Assembly (NCBI RefSeq): GCF_041435115.1 | Contig: NZ_CP108046.1 | Location: 186,001 to 250,000 of the forward strand | Direction of reading: 5' to 3' | Length of the DNA stretch: 64,000 bases | Source: Streptomyces sp. NBC_00289 | GTDB taxonomy: Bacteria; Actinomycetota; Actinomycetes; Streptomycetales; Streptomycetaceae | Shown: piece by piece, positions 17,577 through 26,870 of the stretch | Position numbering within the stretch: position 1 is the stretch's first letter | Layout: the number at the start of each line of letters is the position of its first letter | Notes under the pieces: generated by a model | Told to the model about the DNA's origin: nothing | The model's input: the letters and a program-made list of their open reading frames with translations, nothing else | Database searches by the model: none | Made by a program: the position numbers and the translations under genes

Positions 17577-18871
17577 GGGCTCGTAGCGAAACAAGTTATG
17601 AATCAGTCGCGCGGCGCGTACGTTTCCTGCTATGCCGATCGATATGGAGTCCCTGGCCCGGCGCTACGAGGCGATCCGGGATCACCTGACCGAGCGGCAG
17701 CGACGGTTGTGGCTCGGCAACGAGGCTCGTGAGCTGGGTGGCGGCGGTGCACGGATCGTCTGTGAGGCGACCGGGGTGTCCCAGGACACGATCCGACGGG
17801 GCCGCGGGGAACTGGACGATCCGCAGCCGCTGGCGGTCGGGCGGTCCCGGGGCCGGGAGGCGGCCGCAGACGGGCCGAGGTCCTGGACCCGCAACTGGCC
17901 GTGGACCTGGATGCCCTGGTCGAGCCGGAGACTCGTGGTGATCCGATGAACCTCGCTGCGCTGGACCACGAAATCGCTGTCGCACCTGGTTGCCGAGCTG
18001 GTCAATCGGGGACACCGGTGCACCGAGAACGTCGTGGCCCGACTGCTGCACGAGGCCGGCTACTCCTTGCAGGGCAACGCCAAAACCGTCGAGGGCAAGC
18101 AGCACCCCGACCGCGACGCCCAGTTCCGCTACCTCAACGATCAGGTCAGGGCGGCCCTCGCTGCCGGACAGCCCGTCGTGTCCGTGGACTGCAAGAAAAA
18201 GGAACTGATCGGGAACTTCAAGAACGTCGGCAAGGAATGGCGACCGCCTGGGGACCCGGTGAAGGTCAACGTCCACGACTTCCCCGGACCGGCCGGCAAA
18301 GCCATCCCCTACGGCGTCTACGACATCGGCGCCAACGCCGGCTGGGTCAGCGTCGGCATGGATCACGACACCGCCGCGTTCGCCGTGAACACCCTGCGGA
18401 CCTGGTGGAACAACGTCGGCCGGGCCGCATATCCGCAGGCCACGACACTGACGATCACCGCGGACAGCGGCGGATCCAACGGCAGCCGACTACGGGCCTG
18501 GAAGACCGGGCTGGCTGCCCTCGCCGCCGAGACCGGCCTGTCGATCACCGTGCTGCACCTGCCGCCGGGTACTTCGAAGTGGAATCGCATAGAGCACCGG
18601 CTGTTCTCCGCAATCACCATGAACTGGCGCGGGACACCACTGACCAGCCACGAGGCCGCCGTTTCCCTGATCGGTGCGACGACGACCGAGACCGGCCTGA
18701 CCGTGTCCGCGGCCCTGGACACCGGTGTCTACCCCACAGGCATCAAGATCAGCGACAAGGCCATGAAGGCCCTCCCGCTGACCCGTCACGAAACCCACGG
18801 CCAGTGGAACTACACCATCAGCCCACCCGCCGACACTCCCGAACCCGCAGACGTTAAATCACACTGAGCCC
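17577..18871 (+). mobile_element. ISAzo13-family element, copy 1
   Basis: Short inverted ends GGGCTC and GAGCCC, flanked by TAA at 17574-17576 and 18872-18874. It is 1295 bp. A near-identical copy in the opposite orientation lies at 40559-41854 (1296 bp), also flanked by TAA on both sides. Confidence 0.85.
17632..18867 (+). pseudogene. ISAzo13-family transposase, frameshifted (copy 1)
   Basis: MESLARRYEAIRDHLTER and ATGVSQDTIRRGRGEL (HTH) open the protein. A lost G near 17850 and an extra T near 17953, relative to copy 2, put about 100 bases out of frame, with a TGA at 17947-17949. The original frame then resumes from about 17955, giving VVSVDCKKKELIGNFKN, VSVGMDHDTAAFAV, ITADSGGSNGSRLRAW and GTSKWNRIEHRLFSAI to 18867. 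The catalytic half is intact, but the protein is broken at the N-terminal third. Confidence 0.8.
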
Positions 18872-19151
18872 TAAGTCCCGTCCGAGTCCCGGGGGACGTG
18901 GCGCATCCGGGCCGCGAGCCGGGCGGTCCGCCGCCTGGCGGGCGGACCGCCCGGGGGCGGTGCCGCGCCAGGAAGAGAAGCTGGACTGGGTGATGCCGAG
19001 GATGGTGCACAGCCGCTGCCGTGCAAGCAGAATGCAGAACTGCGGCAGGAGCGGGGCCCGACCGGACCGTACGACGCCAGGCCAATGCGGCCCGTCACCC
19101 CCAGCCGGGCGGGTACGGGCTGGGGTTGATGCAGGGTCACTTGTCGTTCGT

Positions 19152-20495
19152 TCAGAACAGCGCCAGGCCTTCACCCCTGGTGTCGGCGATGACCGGCCGG
19201 GACTGGGCGGGCAGGTCGTCCAGGCGGTCGGGTCCGGCCGCGGCGGCCACGGCCGGGGCGGCCTGTGCCAGCCAGATGCGGAACTGCTCGGCGGCTTCGC
19301 GGTAGGGGACTCGCGCCAGGACCCGGTGCTCGCCGGAAGGACAGAAGTCGACGGCAACCGTGAGCAGGCAGGATCCGGGTGCGTTGTGGTCGCCTGTCCA
19401 GGACACGCGCAGCACCCCGCAGGGTTTGCGCCTGCTGGAGCCGCGGGGTGCGCGGTGGGTGGGGCGCAGCGGTCGGCAGGCTATGTGGGCGGTCCAGGCG
19501 GCGAGGTGGGCCAGTGGCAGGGTGGTGCGGGCGCGGCAGCCGCAGCAGCGGTGCCAGTGAGGCAGCCAGTCGGCGACGTCGGTGTCGAAGAGGCGTGTGT
19601 AGTGGCCAGCCACGCGGATGTCGTTGCTGTACAGGTGGTCGGGCCGTTCCTGCGTGTTACAGGAGTGACAGACCGGGGCGCGGACATAGCCGTGTTCATG
19701 GCAGTGATCCAGGACCGCGGCGGGTGCCGTGCGGCAGACAGCACAGGCCCACCCAGCCACCTTGCCGGAGATACCAGGCTTCCTGCTGAGTACCGAGTAC
19801 AACCGGCCCTTCAGCTCCCCGTTGTACAGACGCAGTGCGGTGGCCGGGCCGTTCGTGGTCGTCGTCTCTGGGCCGTCGGCGGTTTGAGCCTGCCGGTGGG
19901 AGGAGGGCGGTTCAGTCACGGCCTCACCTGGCTGCCGTACGGCTTGCAGCCACTGCCTTTCGGCATGCCCGGCGGCGTCCAGCAGCCTGACCACAGAGCG
20001 CGGCAGCCACCATGACCCCGCAGTCCGCCCGTCGGGCTGCTCTACGAGTATCCGGCGCCAGTCGACCCCCGCCGGGTGGTACGACTGGCCGCCTTCACCT
20101 CGTGCCGCCCCCTCAGGGCCAGGCTCCTGCAGTTCCCCGGCCACACGCTGACGCCACCGCAGCAGCATCCCCTCCATACGCTCCTGCCGCGGCAGGCCAC
20201 GGAACGGACCGATACGGACCAGGTCCCGGCGGTCCACCTCCACCGCGCACAGTGCCGCAGCCGCCCGGCGCACCTCCATCTCCACAACACTCCACTGCTC
20301 GGCACCTGCCTTCACCGCCGCCACCACACGACCACCGAGCAGGACATACCCCAGCCGGGCATCAGCAGGAGAGCAGGTGAACGGTGCAGAAGCCGTCGGG
20401 ACAGCACTATCGGCCGTTAAGCTGGCCCACAAGGCGTCCGCAGCGCTCAGGGAGATCAGGCCGCCGCCACTGCCCGGGATGACACGCTCTGACAT
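19152..20495 (-). CDS. Endonuclease VII-domain protein
   Basis: A 447-residue protein of unknown overall function. The centre carries a recombination endonuclease VII-type zinc/nuclease module: C251-x2-C254, LDHCHEHGYVRAPVCHSCN with His264/266 and C276-x2-C279. In phage enzymes this fold resolves branched DNA. Residues 1-190 (one Trp-rich region near 145-185) and 330-447 match nothing I recognise; the tail is followed directly by IS3 debris. A possible second Cys cluster is at CCGCRAR (about 318). No membrane segment or signal is seen. It could be a mobile-element or defence nuclease. Confidence 0.65.
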   Translation of the reverse strand: MSERVIPGSGGGLISLSAADALWASLTADSAVPTASAPFTCSPADARLGYVLLGGRVVAAVKAGAEQWSVVEMEVRRAAAALCAVEVDRRDLVRIGPFRGLPRQERMEGMLLRWRQRVAGELQEPGPEGAARGEGGQSYHPAGVDWRRILVEQPDGRTAGSWWLPRSVVRLLDAAGHAERQWLQAVRQPGEAVTEPPSSHRQAQTADGPETTTTNGPATALRLYNGELKGRLYSVLSRKPGISGKVAGWACAVCRTAPAAVLDHCHEHGYVRAPVCHSCNTQERPDHLYSNDIRVAGHYTRLFDTDVADWLPHWHRCCGCRARTTLPLAHLAAWTAHIACRPLRPTHRAPRGSSRRKPCGVLRVSWTGDHNAPGSCLLTVAVDFCPSGEHRVLARVPYREAAEQFRIWLAQAAPAVAAAAGPDRLDDLPAQSRPVIADTRGEGLALF

Positions 20496-20562
20496 ATCAG
20501 CAGGCTAACGGCGAGCAGCGGCACGTGAAGCTGGTGATCAACATCGGCATCGTGCTGTGCGG

Positions 20563-20742
20563 TCAGCGTACCGGCCACGGGGAGCGGCGGGTGAGGGTCG
20601 TCCACTCCTCGTCCGCCCGGCCGGGCACGGCCCGCCCGGCGCCGGCCCACCGGGCGGCGAGTTCAGTGAAGATCGGCTCCAGCTCGGGGCGGGAAACCGC
20701 ACTGCCACTGTGCTGGGCGCCGGGAAGGGACGGAAGCCGCAT
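20563..20742 (-). CDS. Small hypothetical protein
   Basis: A short frame starting MRLPSLPGAQHSGSAVSRPE, 59 residues, ending RRSPWPVR. It could extend upstream, but a longer start overlaps the STAS gene. ELEPIFTELAARWAGAGR looks like a natural helix and codon use is actinomycete-like. No function is recognised and it may not be real. Confidence 0.35.
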   Translation of the reverse strand: MRLPSLPGAQHSGSAVSRPELEPIFTELAARWAGAGRAVPGRADEEWTTLTRRSPWPVR

Positions 20743-20876
20743 CGTCTTGGTCACACCGGATTCAACGTCTTCCGCACCATCCCAGTCACCCACGGCCGGG
20801 GCGGGCCTCGTGGAGGCCCGCGCGGACAACAGCGGCCGCAGCCACCGCGCGCGTTTCCGATCCCGAGTGGTGGGGT

Positions 20877-21158
20877 CTACGCGATGTTCGTAGCGAACAG
20901 GCGTTGCATCGCCGTGGATACTCCGGTCACCTCCAGCGCGATACCCACCTTCTGGCACATGCGGTGGGCCCGGAGGGCGGCGCTGAGCGTGGCGGGTGCC
21001 GGCTCCCCAGCGGGAACGCTGAGGATCACGCAGCGGGGCCGGCAGGCACGGACGAAGGCCTCGATCTCCTGGACGGCCGCGGCCCGCGTGGCGATGTCGA
21101 GATTGCAGTGCAGGGTCACCCGCAGCACGTCGCCGTCCAGGCTGTGACTGAGCAGCAT
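20877..21158 (-). CDS. STAS-domain anti-sigma factor antagonist-like protein
   Basis: 93 residues from MLLSHSLDGDVLRVTLHCNL; a good GGAGTGGAGG lies just before ATG, which decides this start over a longer frame. The sheet-helix pattern (DVLRVTLHCNLDIATRAAAV...RCVILSVPAGEPAPATLSAA...VGIALEVTG) fits a STAS domain of the RsbV/BldG kind, which binds anti-sigma kinases. The usual phosphorylatable Ser in D-S-S/T-G is not obvious (SVPAGEPAP), so it may be an unregulated or divergent member. It is divergent from the HATPase gene at 21499. Confidence 0.6.
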   Translation of the reverse strand: MLLSHSLDGDVLRVTLHCNLDIATRAAAVQEIEAFVRACRPRCVILSVPAGEPAPATLSAALRAHRMCQKVGIALEVTGVSTAMQRLFATNIA

Positions 21159-21498
21159 GATGGCCTCCACTCCGGCGGTGAACTCACCCCCGTATTCCCG
21201 CTCCGGCCCGGCCCGGGGTTGTCTGACCTGGCAAGGATGACAGCCAGGGCGCGTCACCGCAGCTCACGGCGCGCCCTGCGACCAGCAACCGGCCAGGGGA
21301 AACAACGGCATACCAAACCACCGATTTTTGGTTTTGGGTATGGACTGCTCAGGGAGCCTGCGCTCGACGGGAGTGTGCTGGAAGTACCAGAAGAAGCATT
21401 CCGGCCCCCTTCCGGACAGGCAGTGATCTTGATGACGACCACCACGATCTCCCGCAGCCGGCAGCCCCGCGCCGCACGCCGCCGCGGCCGGTGCGCGC

Positions 21499-21921
21499 GT
21501 GTTCAGCCTGCCACTGGAACACGGACCGCTCGCACCGGCCACCGCCCGCCGTGCCGCCCGCCCCATCCTGGCCTCCTGGGGACTGGACGAAGACCAGCTC
21601 TACGACGCCCTGCTGGTCATCTCCGAACTGGTCACCAACGCCGTCACCCACGCCCTGCCCCCCGTCGCCCTGCACCTGCACACCACCACCAACGGCCCAG
21701 GCCGCGTCCAAGTCCACGTCAGCGACGGCGGCCCCCACACCGCCTCCCCCACCACCAGCTGGGCCACCACCCGCCCCACAGACGAACACGGCCGCGGCAC
21801 CACCATCATCACCACCCTCGCCCACCACACCGGCACCACCCCCAACACCAACAACGACAACGACACCAACACCGACACCGACGGTCTCATCGACCACTGG
21901 GCCGACCTCGGCGCCGCCTGA
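21499..21921 (+). CDS. RsbW-like HATPase (anti-sigma factor/serine kinase)
   Basis: 140 residues with the GHKL ATPase boxes: ELVTNAVTHA (N box, about 43-52), VQVHVSDGGPHT (G1, about 70) and DEHGRGTTII (G2, about 93). Such proteins bind a sigma factor or phosphorylate a STAS partner. Upstream, an ATG at 21432 reads TTTTISRSRQPR, and the Ala-rich bridge to VFSLPLE is one base out of frame. The gene may therefore be frameshifted near its start, or begin at the GTG used here, which has no clear ribosome site. The C-terminus is low-complexity Thr/Asn/Asp. Confidence 0.7.
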   Translation: MFSLPLEHGPLAPATARRAARPILASWGLDEDQLYDALLVISELVTNAVTHALPPVALHLHTTTNGPGRVQVHVSDGGPHTASPTTSWATTRPTDEHGRGTTIITTLAHHTGTTPNTNNDNDTNTDTDGLIDHWADLGAA

Positions 21922-22015
21922 CCCCACCAGGCATCCTGGAAGAACCCCGCCCCACACGCGGGAGCACCAGGAAGCCAGCCAGCCCTGGCCCACCCGAACA
22001 TCTCCGGAGGCGGCC

Positions 22016-22098
22016 ATGCGAGCGGACCAACTGCTCCAGACCCACACCCTGTGGCACGGAGACACCGTCCTGCTCCGCCTGACCGGAGAACTCGCGGC
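22016..22098 (+). pseudogene. STAS gene start, truncated by an IS6 fragment
   Basis: GGAGG stands 6 bases before ATG at 22016. Translation gives LLQTHTLWHGDTVLLRLTGE, the first strand-turn-strand of a STAS domain. It stops being homologous at about 22098, where IS6 sequence begins in a fused frame. It lies 95 bases after the HATPase gene, the usual order of a partner-switching pair. Confidence 0.6.
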
Positions 22099-22493
22099 GT
22101 CATCGTCTCGTATGAGACGGTGCGCCGGTGGTGCCTGAAGTTCAGCCAGGCCTCCTACGCCAACGGCCTGCACCGCCGGCGCCCCCGGCCCGGCGAAAAG
22201 TGGCACCTGGACGAGGTCTTCATCAGGATAAACGGAGACAGAAGTAGCTGTGGTGGGCCGTCGACCAGGACGGCGATGTGCTCGACATCCTGGTCCAGAA
22301 CCGGCGCGACAAGGCCGCGGCCAGGCGTTTCTTCCGCAGACTCGTCAAGGAGACAGGCACGGTACCGCGGGTGGTCGTCACCCACAAGCTCCGCTCCTAC
22401 GGAGCCGCCCACTGCGAGGTAATGCCGTCGATGGAGCACCGCTCCCACAAAGGGTTGAACAACCGGGCCGAGAACTCGCACCAGCCCACTAGC

Positions 22494-23732
22494 TAGTGCT
22501 GGATTCCGCTTTGGTTGGGTATATGTCTTGGTGGCGGGGTAGTTGATGGTGCTCGGGGGCGGGTGCTGGGCATGGTGTTATGGGCACGGCCGGGCTGTGA
22601 CGAGGACGAACGGGCAGTTGTCCGTCGGTTGTCGCGGGCGCGGAAGGCGCCGCGGGATGTGGTGATGCGGGCCCGGATGATCGACCTGAGCTGGTCGGGG
22701 CTGCGGGTGCCGGCGATCGCGGTGGAGCTGGGCTGCAGCGAGAAAACGGTCCGCTGCTGGCTGCACCGCTTCAACCGCTCCGGGCTGGAGGGGCTGGATG
22801 ATCTGGGCGGGCAGGGCCGCAAGCGGCGGATCACCGAGGCCGAGCGATCCCGGATCATCGCTCTGGTCAAACAGGTGCCGCCGGGCCGGCTGCGGTGGGA
22901 GCCGGGCGGGGAACTGTGGGCGGCCGACGAAGCCGGGCCGGCCGAGTGGACGCTGGACTCCCTGGCCGCCCAGGCCCGGCAGCTGGGTATCGAGGTCGGC
23001 CGCTCCCAGGTGCGCAGGATCCTGGTTGCCGAGGGGGTGCGCTGGCGCCGTACCCGATCCTGGACCCGTTCAAAGGACCCGGACTTCGCGGGAAAAGGAC
23101 GCGGATCATCGGCCTCTACACCCAGCCACCCGACGGCGCGACGGTGATCTGCGCTGACGAACTGGGGCCGGTGATCCCCCGCACTTTTCCGCCCGCACCG
23201 GGCTGGTCACCCGACGGGCACCGGATCAAGTCCGAGCTCGACTCCGGCCGCGGGCCAGAAAAGACCTGGGTCTACGGGGCTTTACGCATCCGGGACGGCC
23301 AGCAGATCACCATGGCCGCATCCTCCCGCAACAGCGTCTTCTACCAGCAATTCCTTCAACTGGTCGAGGACGCCAATCCGGCCTCGAGGACGCCAATCCG
23401 GCCGGTGAGATCTGGATCGTCACCGACAACCTGTCCTCCCACAACAGCCTGTCCACCCGGACCTGGCTGGAGGACCACCCCCGCATCCACCACGCGTTCA
23501 TCCCGGTCGGCGCCTGCTGGCTGAACCTGCAGGAAGGCTGGTGGCGGATCTTCCGCAAGACCGCCCTGGCCGGACGGTCCTTCGCCAACCCCGACGACAT
23601 CACCCAGGCCACAGCCGTAGCCACCCGGCAACTCAACGCCCGAGCCCGCCCCTGGATCTGGGGCCGGCCAGCCCCGCCCACCCGCCAACTACGACGCCGA
23701 TATGCGTACATCCAAAGAGGAATGCAGCACTA
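22494..23732 (+). mobile_element. IS630-family element, second type, copy B
   Basis: Same length (1239 bp) and, as far as can be read, the same sequence as 8363-9601, including the 20-bp internal duplication. The one noticed difference (T to A at 23715, corresponding to 9584) turns the last TGA into AGA. Ends TAGTGCTGG...GCAGCACTA. The target is the IS6 transposase gene. Confidence 0.92.
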
Positions 23733-23733
23733 G
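22515..23733 (+). pseudogene. IS630-family transposase in three frames (copy B)
   Basis: Identical architecture to copy A: HTH frame, a slippery GGGAAAA at 23090-23096, catalytic frame, a 20-bp duplication at about 23367-23406, third frame. The changed stop lets the last frame run five codons further to a TAG in the terminal repeat. Because it carries the same inactivating duplication as copy A, it cannot have moved using its own transposase after that mutation. Confidence 0.8.
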
Positions 23734-24166
23734 GTAACGCGAAGGCGCGATGAAGGGCTTCTAGGTCGGCGAAGCCCAACGGTTCGTGGCCGCGTTCAGC
23801 GGCATATCACCCCACTTCCGGCCCGGCCGCCACCGCCTCGAGATGACCATTCGATTCACGATCTGGGACCAGATCACCGGCGCCGCCGGCCTGCCCGCCG
23901 CGGCCTGACCGAGAACTGACAGCCGACTCGACCACGCCCTGACGCACCGCCAGACGCCACACCCACGACAACGTGACGACGCCGGCGCTTGAACATCCAT
24001 AGGGGCATCAACGCCCCGTGGAGAATTCCTACAACTGCGGTGACCTAGATTCGATAAGCGGCTCTGGCGCATAGCGATCAATTGAGCATTATGTACTCGC
24101 GCCAAGATCGGCTCCAGCCGTCAGCATTCGAACAGGCCTTTCCCTCTTGATCTCGAAACGGACTGC

Positions 24167-25381
24167 ATGAAGAATGCTTCAGGTCCCTCATCTGGGCTGG
24201 GCGAACCACCCAGACGCGTGACGTCCGGCCGGGGCTTCCCGTCCGCTGCCGCACGCGGCGGCCGGGTCGACGGGCTCGACGGCCTGAGGACAGTGGCGGT
24301 GGCGATGGTCCTCGTCTACCACGTCAGGCCGGACCTGCTGCCCGGCGGCTCGGTCGCGGTGGACGTGTTCTTCACCATCAGCGGGTTCGTCATCACCCGC
24401 CTGCTGATCGCCGAGTACTCCCGCACGGGCGGCATCGACCTGCGACGTTTCTACCGGCGGCGCCGGCAGAGACTCGTCCCCGCCCTGCTGGCCGTGTGCG
24501 CGGCGTGCGTCGTGCTGTCGCTGACCACATCGCTGTGGGCCTTCGACGGCGCCTCGGCGGCGGCCGGACTCGCGGCGGTCTTCGTCGTGAACATCGTGCG
24601 GGCCGGGGACGACGGCGCGTACTCCGACGTGACTGGTCCGCTGGCGCACACCTGGTCCCTCAGCGTAGAGGAGCAGTTCTACCTGCTGTGGCCGCTCGTC
24701 CTGCTGTTCCTGCTGCGGCGGTTCCGGGCCCGCACGGCCCTGGTGTGGACGGCCGTGCTGTGCGCGGCGCCGGTGCTGTGGCGGTACACGCTGTGGAACC
24801 CGGACGCGGCCCACCGCATCTACAACGGCACCGACACCCGCGCCGACCAGCTGCTCGCCGGCGCCCTGGTGGCCGTCGTCCTGGCCCGCCTCCACGCGGA
24901 CGGCCCCCGGCTGGAAGCCCTGCGCGGATGGGCCGGCCGACTGGCCCCGCCGGCCCTGGGCCTGCTGTGCATGGTCGCCTGGAAGGTACCCGTCACCGGT
25001 GACGAGGGCGCCTGGACCGCCGCCTGGTACACCGTCGGATTCCTGGCGGTCGCGATGGTGTCCGCGACGCTCGTCACGGGACTCGAACTGCGCCGCGACG
25101 GACACCTCTCACGGCTTTTGTCCCTGGCTCCGCTCGCCTGGACGGGCCGCAATCTCAGCTACGGCATGTACTTGTGGCACTACCCGATCGTGCGCCTGCT
25201 GGCCTCCCTCGGCGTACAAGACGGCCGCCTGTCGGCCACGGTCGTGCTGTCCACCGCCATGGCCCTCCTGTCGTACGCCGTCATCGAGGCACCTCTCCAG
25301 CGCCGAGCCCGACGGCTCGGCTCGGTGCCTGGACACTGCTCGGCGCTGGGCACCTCGACAACAGCACCTCCCCCGACATAG
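24167..25381 (+). CDS. OafA/YrhL-type membrane acyltransferase
   Basis: 404 residues, acyltransferase 3 family, predicted to transfer acyl groups (often acetyl) to an extracytoplasmic carbohydrate or secondary metabolite. Signatures: GLDGLRTVAVAMVLVYHV (about 36-53, with the conserved R and H) and VAVDVFFTISGFVITRLL (about 63-80), followed by FYRRRRQRLVPALL. Around ten hydrophobic segments follow, with HTWSLSVEEQFYLLWPLVLL near 165 and LSYGMYLWHYPIVRLL near 335. The last 20 residues are Ser/Thr/Pro-rich and the end may have been trimmed. It is a single gene, with no partner adjacent. Confidence 0.88.
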   Translation: MKNASGPSSGLGEPPRRVTSGRGFPSAAARGGRVDGLDGLRTVAVAMVLVYHVRPDLLPGGSVAVDVFFTISGFVITRLLIAEYSRTGGIDLRRFYRRRRQRLVPALLAVCAACVVLSLTTSLWAFDGASAAAGLAAVFVVNIVRAGDDGAYSDVTGPLAHTWSLSVEEQFYLLWPLVLLFLLRRFRARTALVWTAVLCAAPVLWRYTLWNPDAAHRIYNGTDTRADQLLAGALVAVVLARLHADGPRLEALRGWAGRLAPPALGLLCMVAWKVPVTGDEGAWTAAWYTVGFLAVAMVSATLVTGLELRRDGHLSRLLSLAPLAWTGRNLSYGMYLWHYPIVRLLASLGVQDGRLSATVVLSTAMALLSYAVIEAPLQRRARRLGSVPGHCSALGTSTTAPPPT

Positions 25382-25431
25382 CCCGCTGCCGACCGAGGCG
25401 GCCAACAGCGTCACACCGCCGAACCCGAGGA

Positions 25432-26070
25432 CTGCGATCGCACGGGCTGCGGCCTGGGCCGGTGCGCGACGCGCTGCTGGCGCTGCCGCGCGAGGTGGTG
25501 ATGCCGCAGGCGTACGTGCGGTGCAGAGCGCGTACCGACGGCGCTCATCGAGCAACTCGCATCCGGCGGCCAGCTCCTCGTGCACGTCACCAGCGCGTCG
25601 CCGTCATGGCCGGGCCTCGCCGTCGTGGAGCGCACCTGCGACGGGCGGATCGCGGCGGAGCTGCGGGCCGTGGAGTTCGCGCACCGGGCAGGCCACGGCA
25701 TGGAGCGGATTGGCTGAGCGAGGAATTCCGCCAGCACATCAACGCCGAGCCGGGCACCCGGACTCAGCGAACCATACTGACACCGCCGGCCGACCGACCG
25801 GAGCCTATGGCTGGCCGCGTACCACCTCCTCGGCGGGCTGGTGCGGGACTTCAGCGCCGAGCATCTGGTGATCGGCGCGCCCGCCTGCGGCTCGTGGCTG
25901 CGCGTGGAACCGGTGGGCCACAAGCGCTGGAACGTCACCACCCAGGGGCCGCGCGACATCTGGAAGGCACTTCAGGACCTGGCGGCCCGGTGGCGGGCGG
26001 CCGGCAGCCCCAGCCGTACCGCCTCCACCTCGATCCGAACGGCGGCCAGCGGGCAGCCTCGGCGTGCGAC
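25432..26070 (+). pseudogene. PCMT-type methyltransferase with its core deleted
   Basis: RDALLALPREVVMPQAYVR resembles the start of actinomycete protein-L-isoaspartate-type methyltransferases associated with RiPP maturation. It is followed directly by late-domain sequence in other frames: ALIEQLASGGQLLVHVTSAS, ELRAVEFAHRAGHGMERI, WLSEEFRQHINAEPGTRTQ and HKRWNVTTQGPRDIWKAL. The S-adenosylmethionine-binding core that should lie between is missing (junction about 25525), and at least two more frameshifts occur. Family assignment is moderate. Confidence 0.5.
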
Positions 26071-26242
26071 CGCCGGTGTCGGAGATCCGGCGCTCGTAAC
26101 GACTGTGGACCCGGGCCGACGAAGCCCCGCAGCTAGAGCAGGCAGCCGATAGCTCGCTGCCTCGGACCTGCAGCCGCACCGTCCGGCCGCTCACCCTGAC
26201 GAAGTCGACGTGGAGCCTGACGAAGTGCGGGAACAGAACAGT
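26045..26242 (-). pseudogene. ISL3-family transposase N-terminal fragment
   Basis: Reading leftwards from about 26242: VLFPHFVRLHVDFVRVSG, then CSSCGASSARVHSRYERR, the zinc-binding N-terminus of ISL3 transposases. It is truncated on both sides, by the IS5 remnant at 26245 and by loss of homology at about 26045. Confidence 0.6.
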
Positions 26243-26244
26243 GA

Positions 26245-26769
26245 GCTTCTTCAGCGTTGCTTCTCCAGGGTGAGGACGGCCTTGGCGATTGACGTGAGTG
26301 TGTTGGGGCTGACGCGGGCTTTTGCGGAAGATCCGCCAGGCTTTGAGTCGTGCGAAGGCCCGTTCGACGGGCGAGCGGAGTCGGGCGTGTGCCCGGTTGA
26401 CGGCCTTCTCTTTGACGGTGAGCTCACGGTTTCGGTGTCTTTTGACGGGTGTGGCGAACGTTCCGCCGGCACCCTGGTACGCCTTGTCCGCGAGGGCGGG
26501 GATCTTCAGTCGCTCGCGTAGGTACACGAGCGTGATGAGGGCCCGCTGAGAGGCCGGCAGTTTGCACCGGCGGTCACCCTCGCGGGTGATGATCAGCATC
26601 GTGACCTACTCCACGAGGGCATGCGGAAGGTCGAGTGCGGCAGGATAGGTAACCAACAAGGCTCCCTGACAAATGAGTTGAGACGTGAGATCTCTCGCTC
26701 AACTGTCCGGGAGCCTTGTCCGTTACGAGCCCTTGTCTGTCACCCGATCGGTGGCCAACTCGAAGAAGC
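26245..26769 (-). mobile_element. Deleted IS5-family element (copy B, 525 bp)
   Basis: Ends GCTTCTTCAG and CGAAGAAGC, flanked by CAGTGA on both sides (26239-26244 and 26771-26776). The transposase keeps its start (LDLPHALVE, then an in-frame TAG) and [18 protein letters not shown]. It then jumps straight to ALADKAYQGAGGTF and HARLRSPVERAFARLKAWRI. The first catalytic Asp block is deleted, so it can only move if another copy supplies transposase. Confidence 0.8.
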
Positions 26770-26870
26770 TCAGTGATGAGCTCAGCAACAGTCACCCAGC
26801 ATGATCACGAGTCTTCATGATCGACATCTCGGGTTTCACGGAACTGATGCTGTTGGTGATCTCTAGGCCG

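Larger units (their letters stand above)
17338..19020 (-). pseudogene. IS3-family OrfB fragments split by ISAzo13
   Basis: The 5' part (about 19020-18872) contains CTILGITQSSFSSWR and MRHVPRDSDGT. The 3' part (17576-17338) contains GGQAVNHKRVARVARVVRA, RLRRRHRTTVADPA and IGRDFTASTVNAKYVGDI. Removing the ISAzo13 element and one TAA restores DSDGTYGVPRVTAEL across the junction. Extra frameshifts occur on both sides (for example near 17545), and the catalytic DDE core downstream of YVGDI is missing. Confidence 0.75.
22099..23907 (+). pseudogene. IS6-family transposase fragment split by IS630 copy B
   Basis: The catalytic half is recognisable: VSYETVRRWCLKFSQ, GEKWHLDEVFIRINGD (first Asp) and, after a frame slip near 22245, DILVQNRRDKAAARRFFRR and HRSHKGLNNRAENSHQPT (Glu region). 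It is cut at 22493 by an IS630 element and resumes at 23733 with GEAQRFVAAFSGISPHFRPG and IWDQITGAAGLPAAA. A TAG interrupts the resumed part. The N-terminal HTH is absent, replaced by the STAS gene start. Confidence 0.8.

Noticed and set aside
21780..21890. ACC/ACACC-rich stretch suggesting a repeat array
   Set aside because: It is the low-complexity Thr/His/Asn C-terminus of the HATPase reading frame, not spaced repeats; no CRISPR-like unit.
23761..24105. A 114-codon minus-strand ORF between IS6 and the acyltransferase
   Set aside because: Half of it is antisense to the recognisable IS6 C-terminus; no start signal or similarity.
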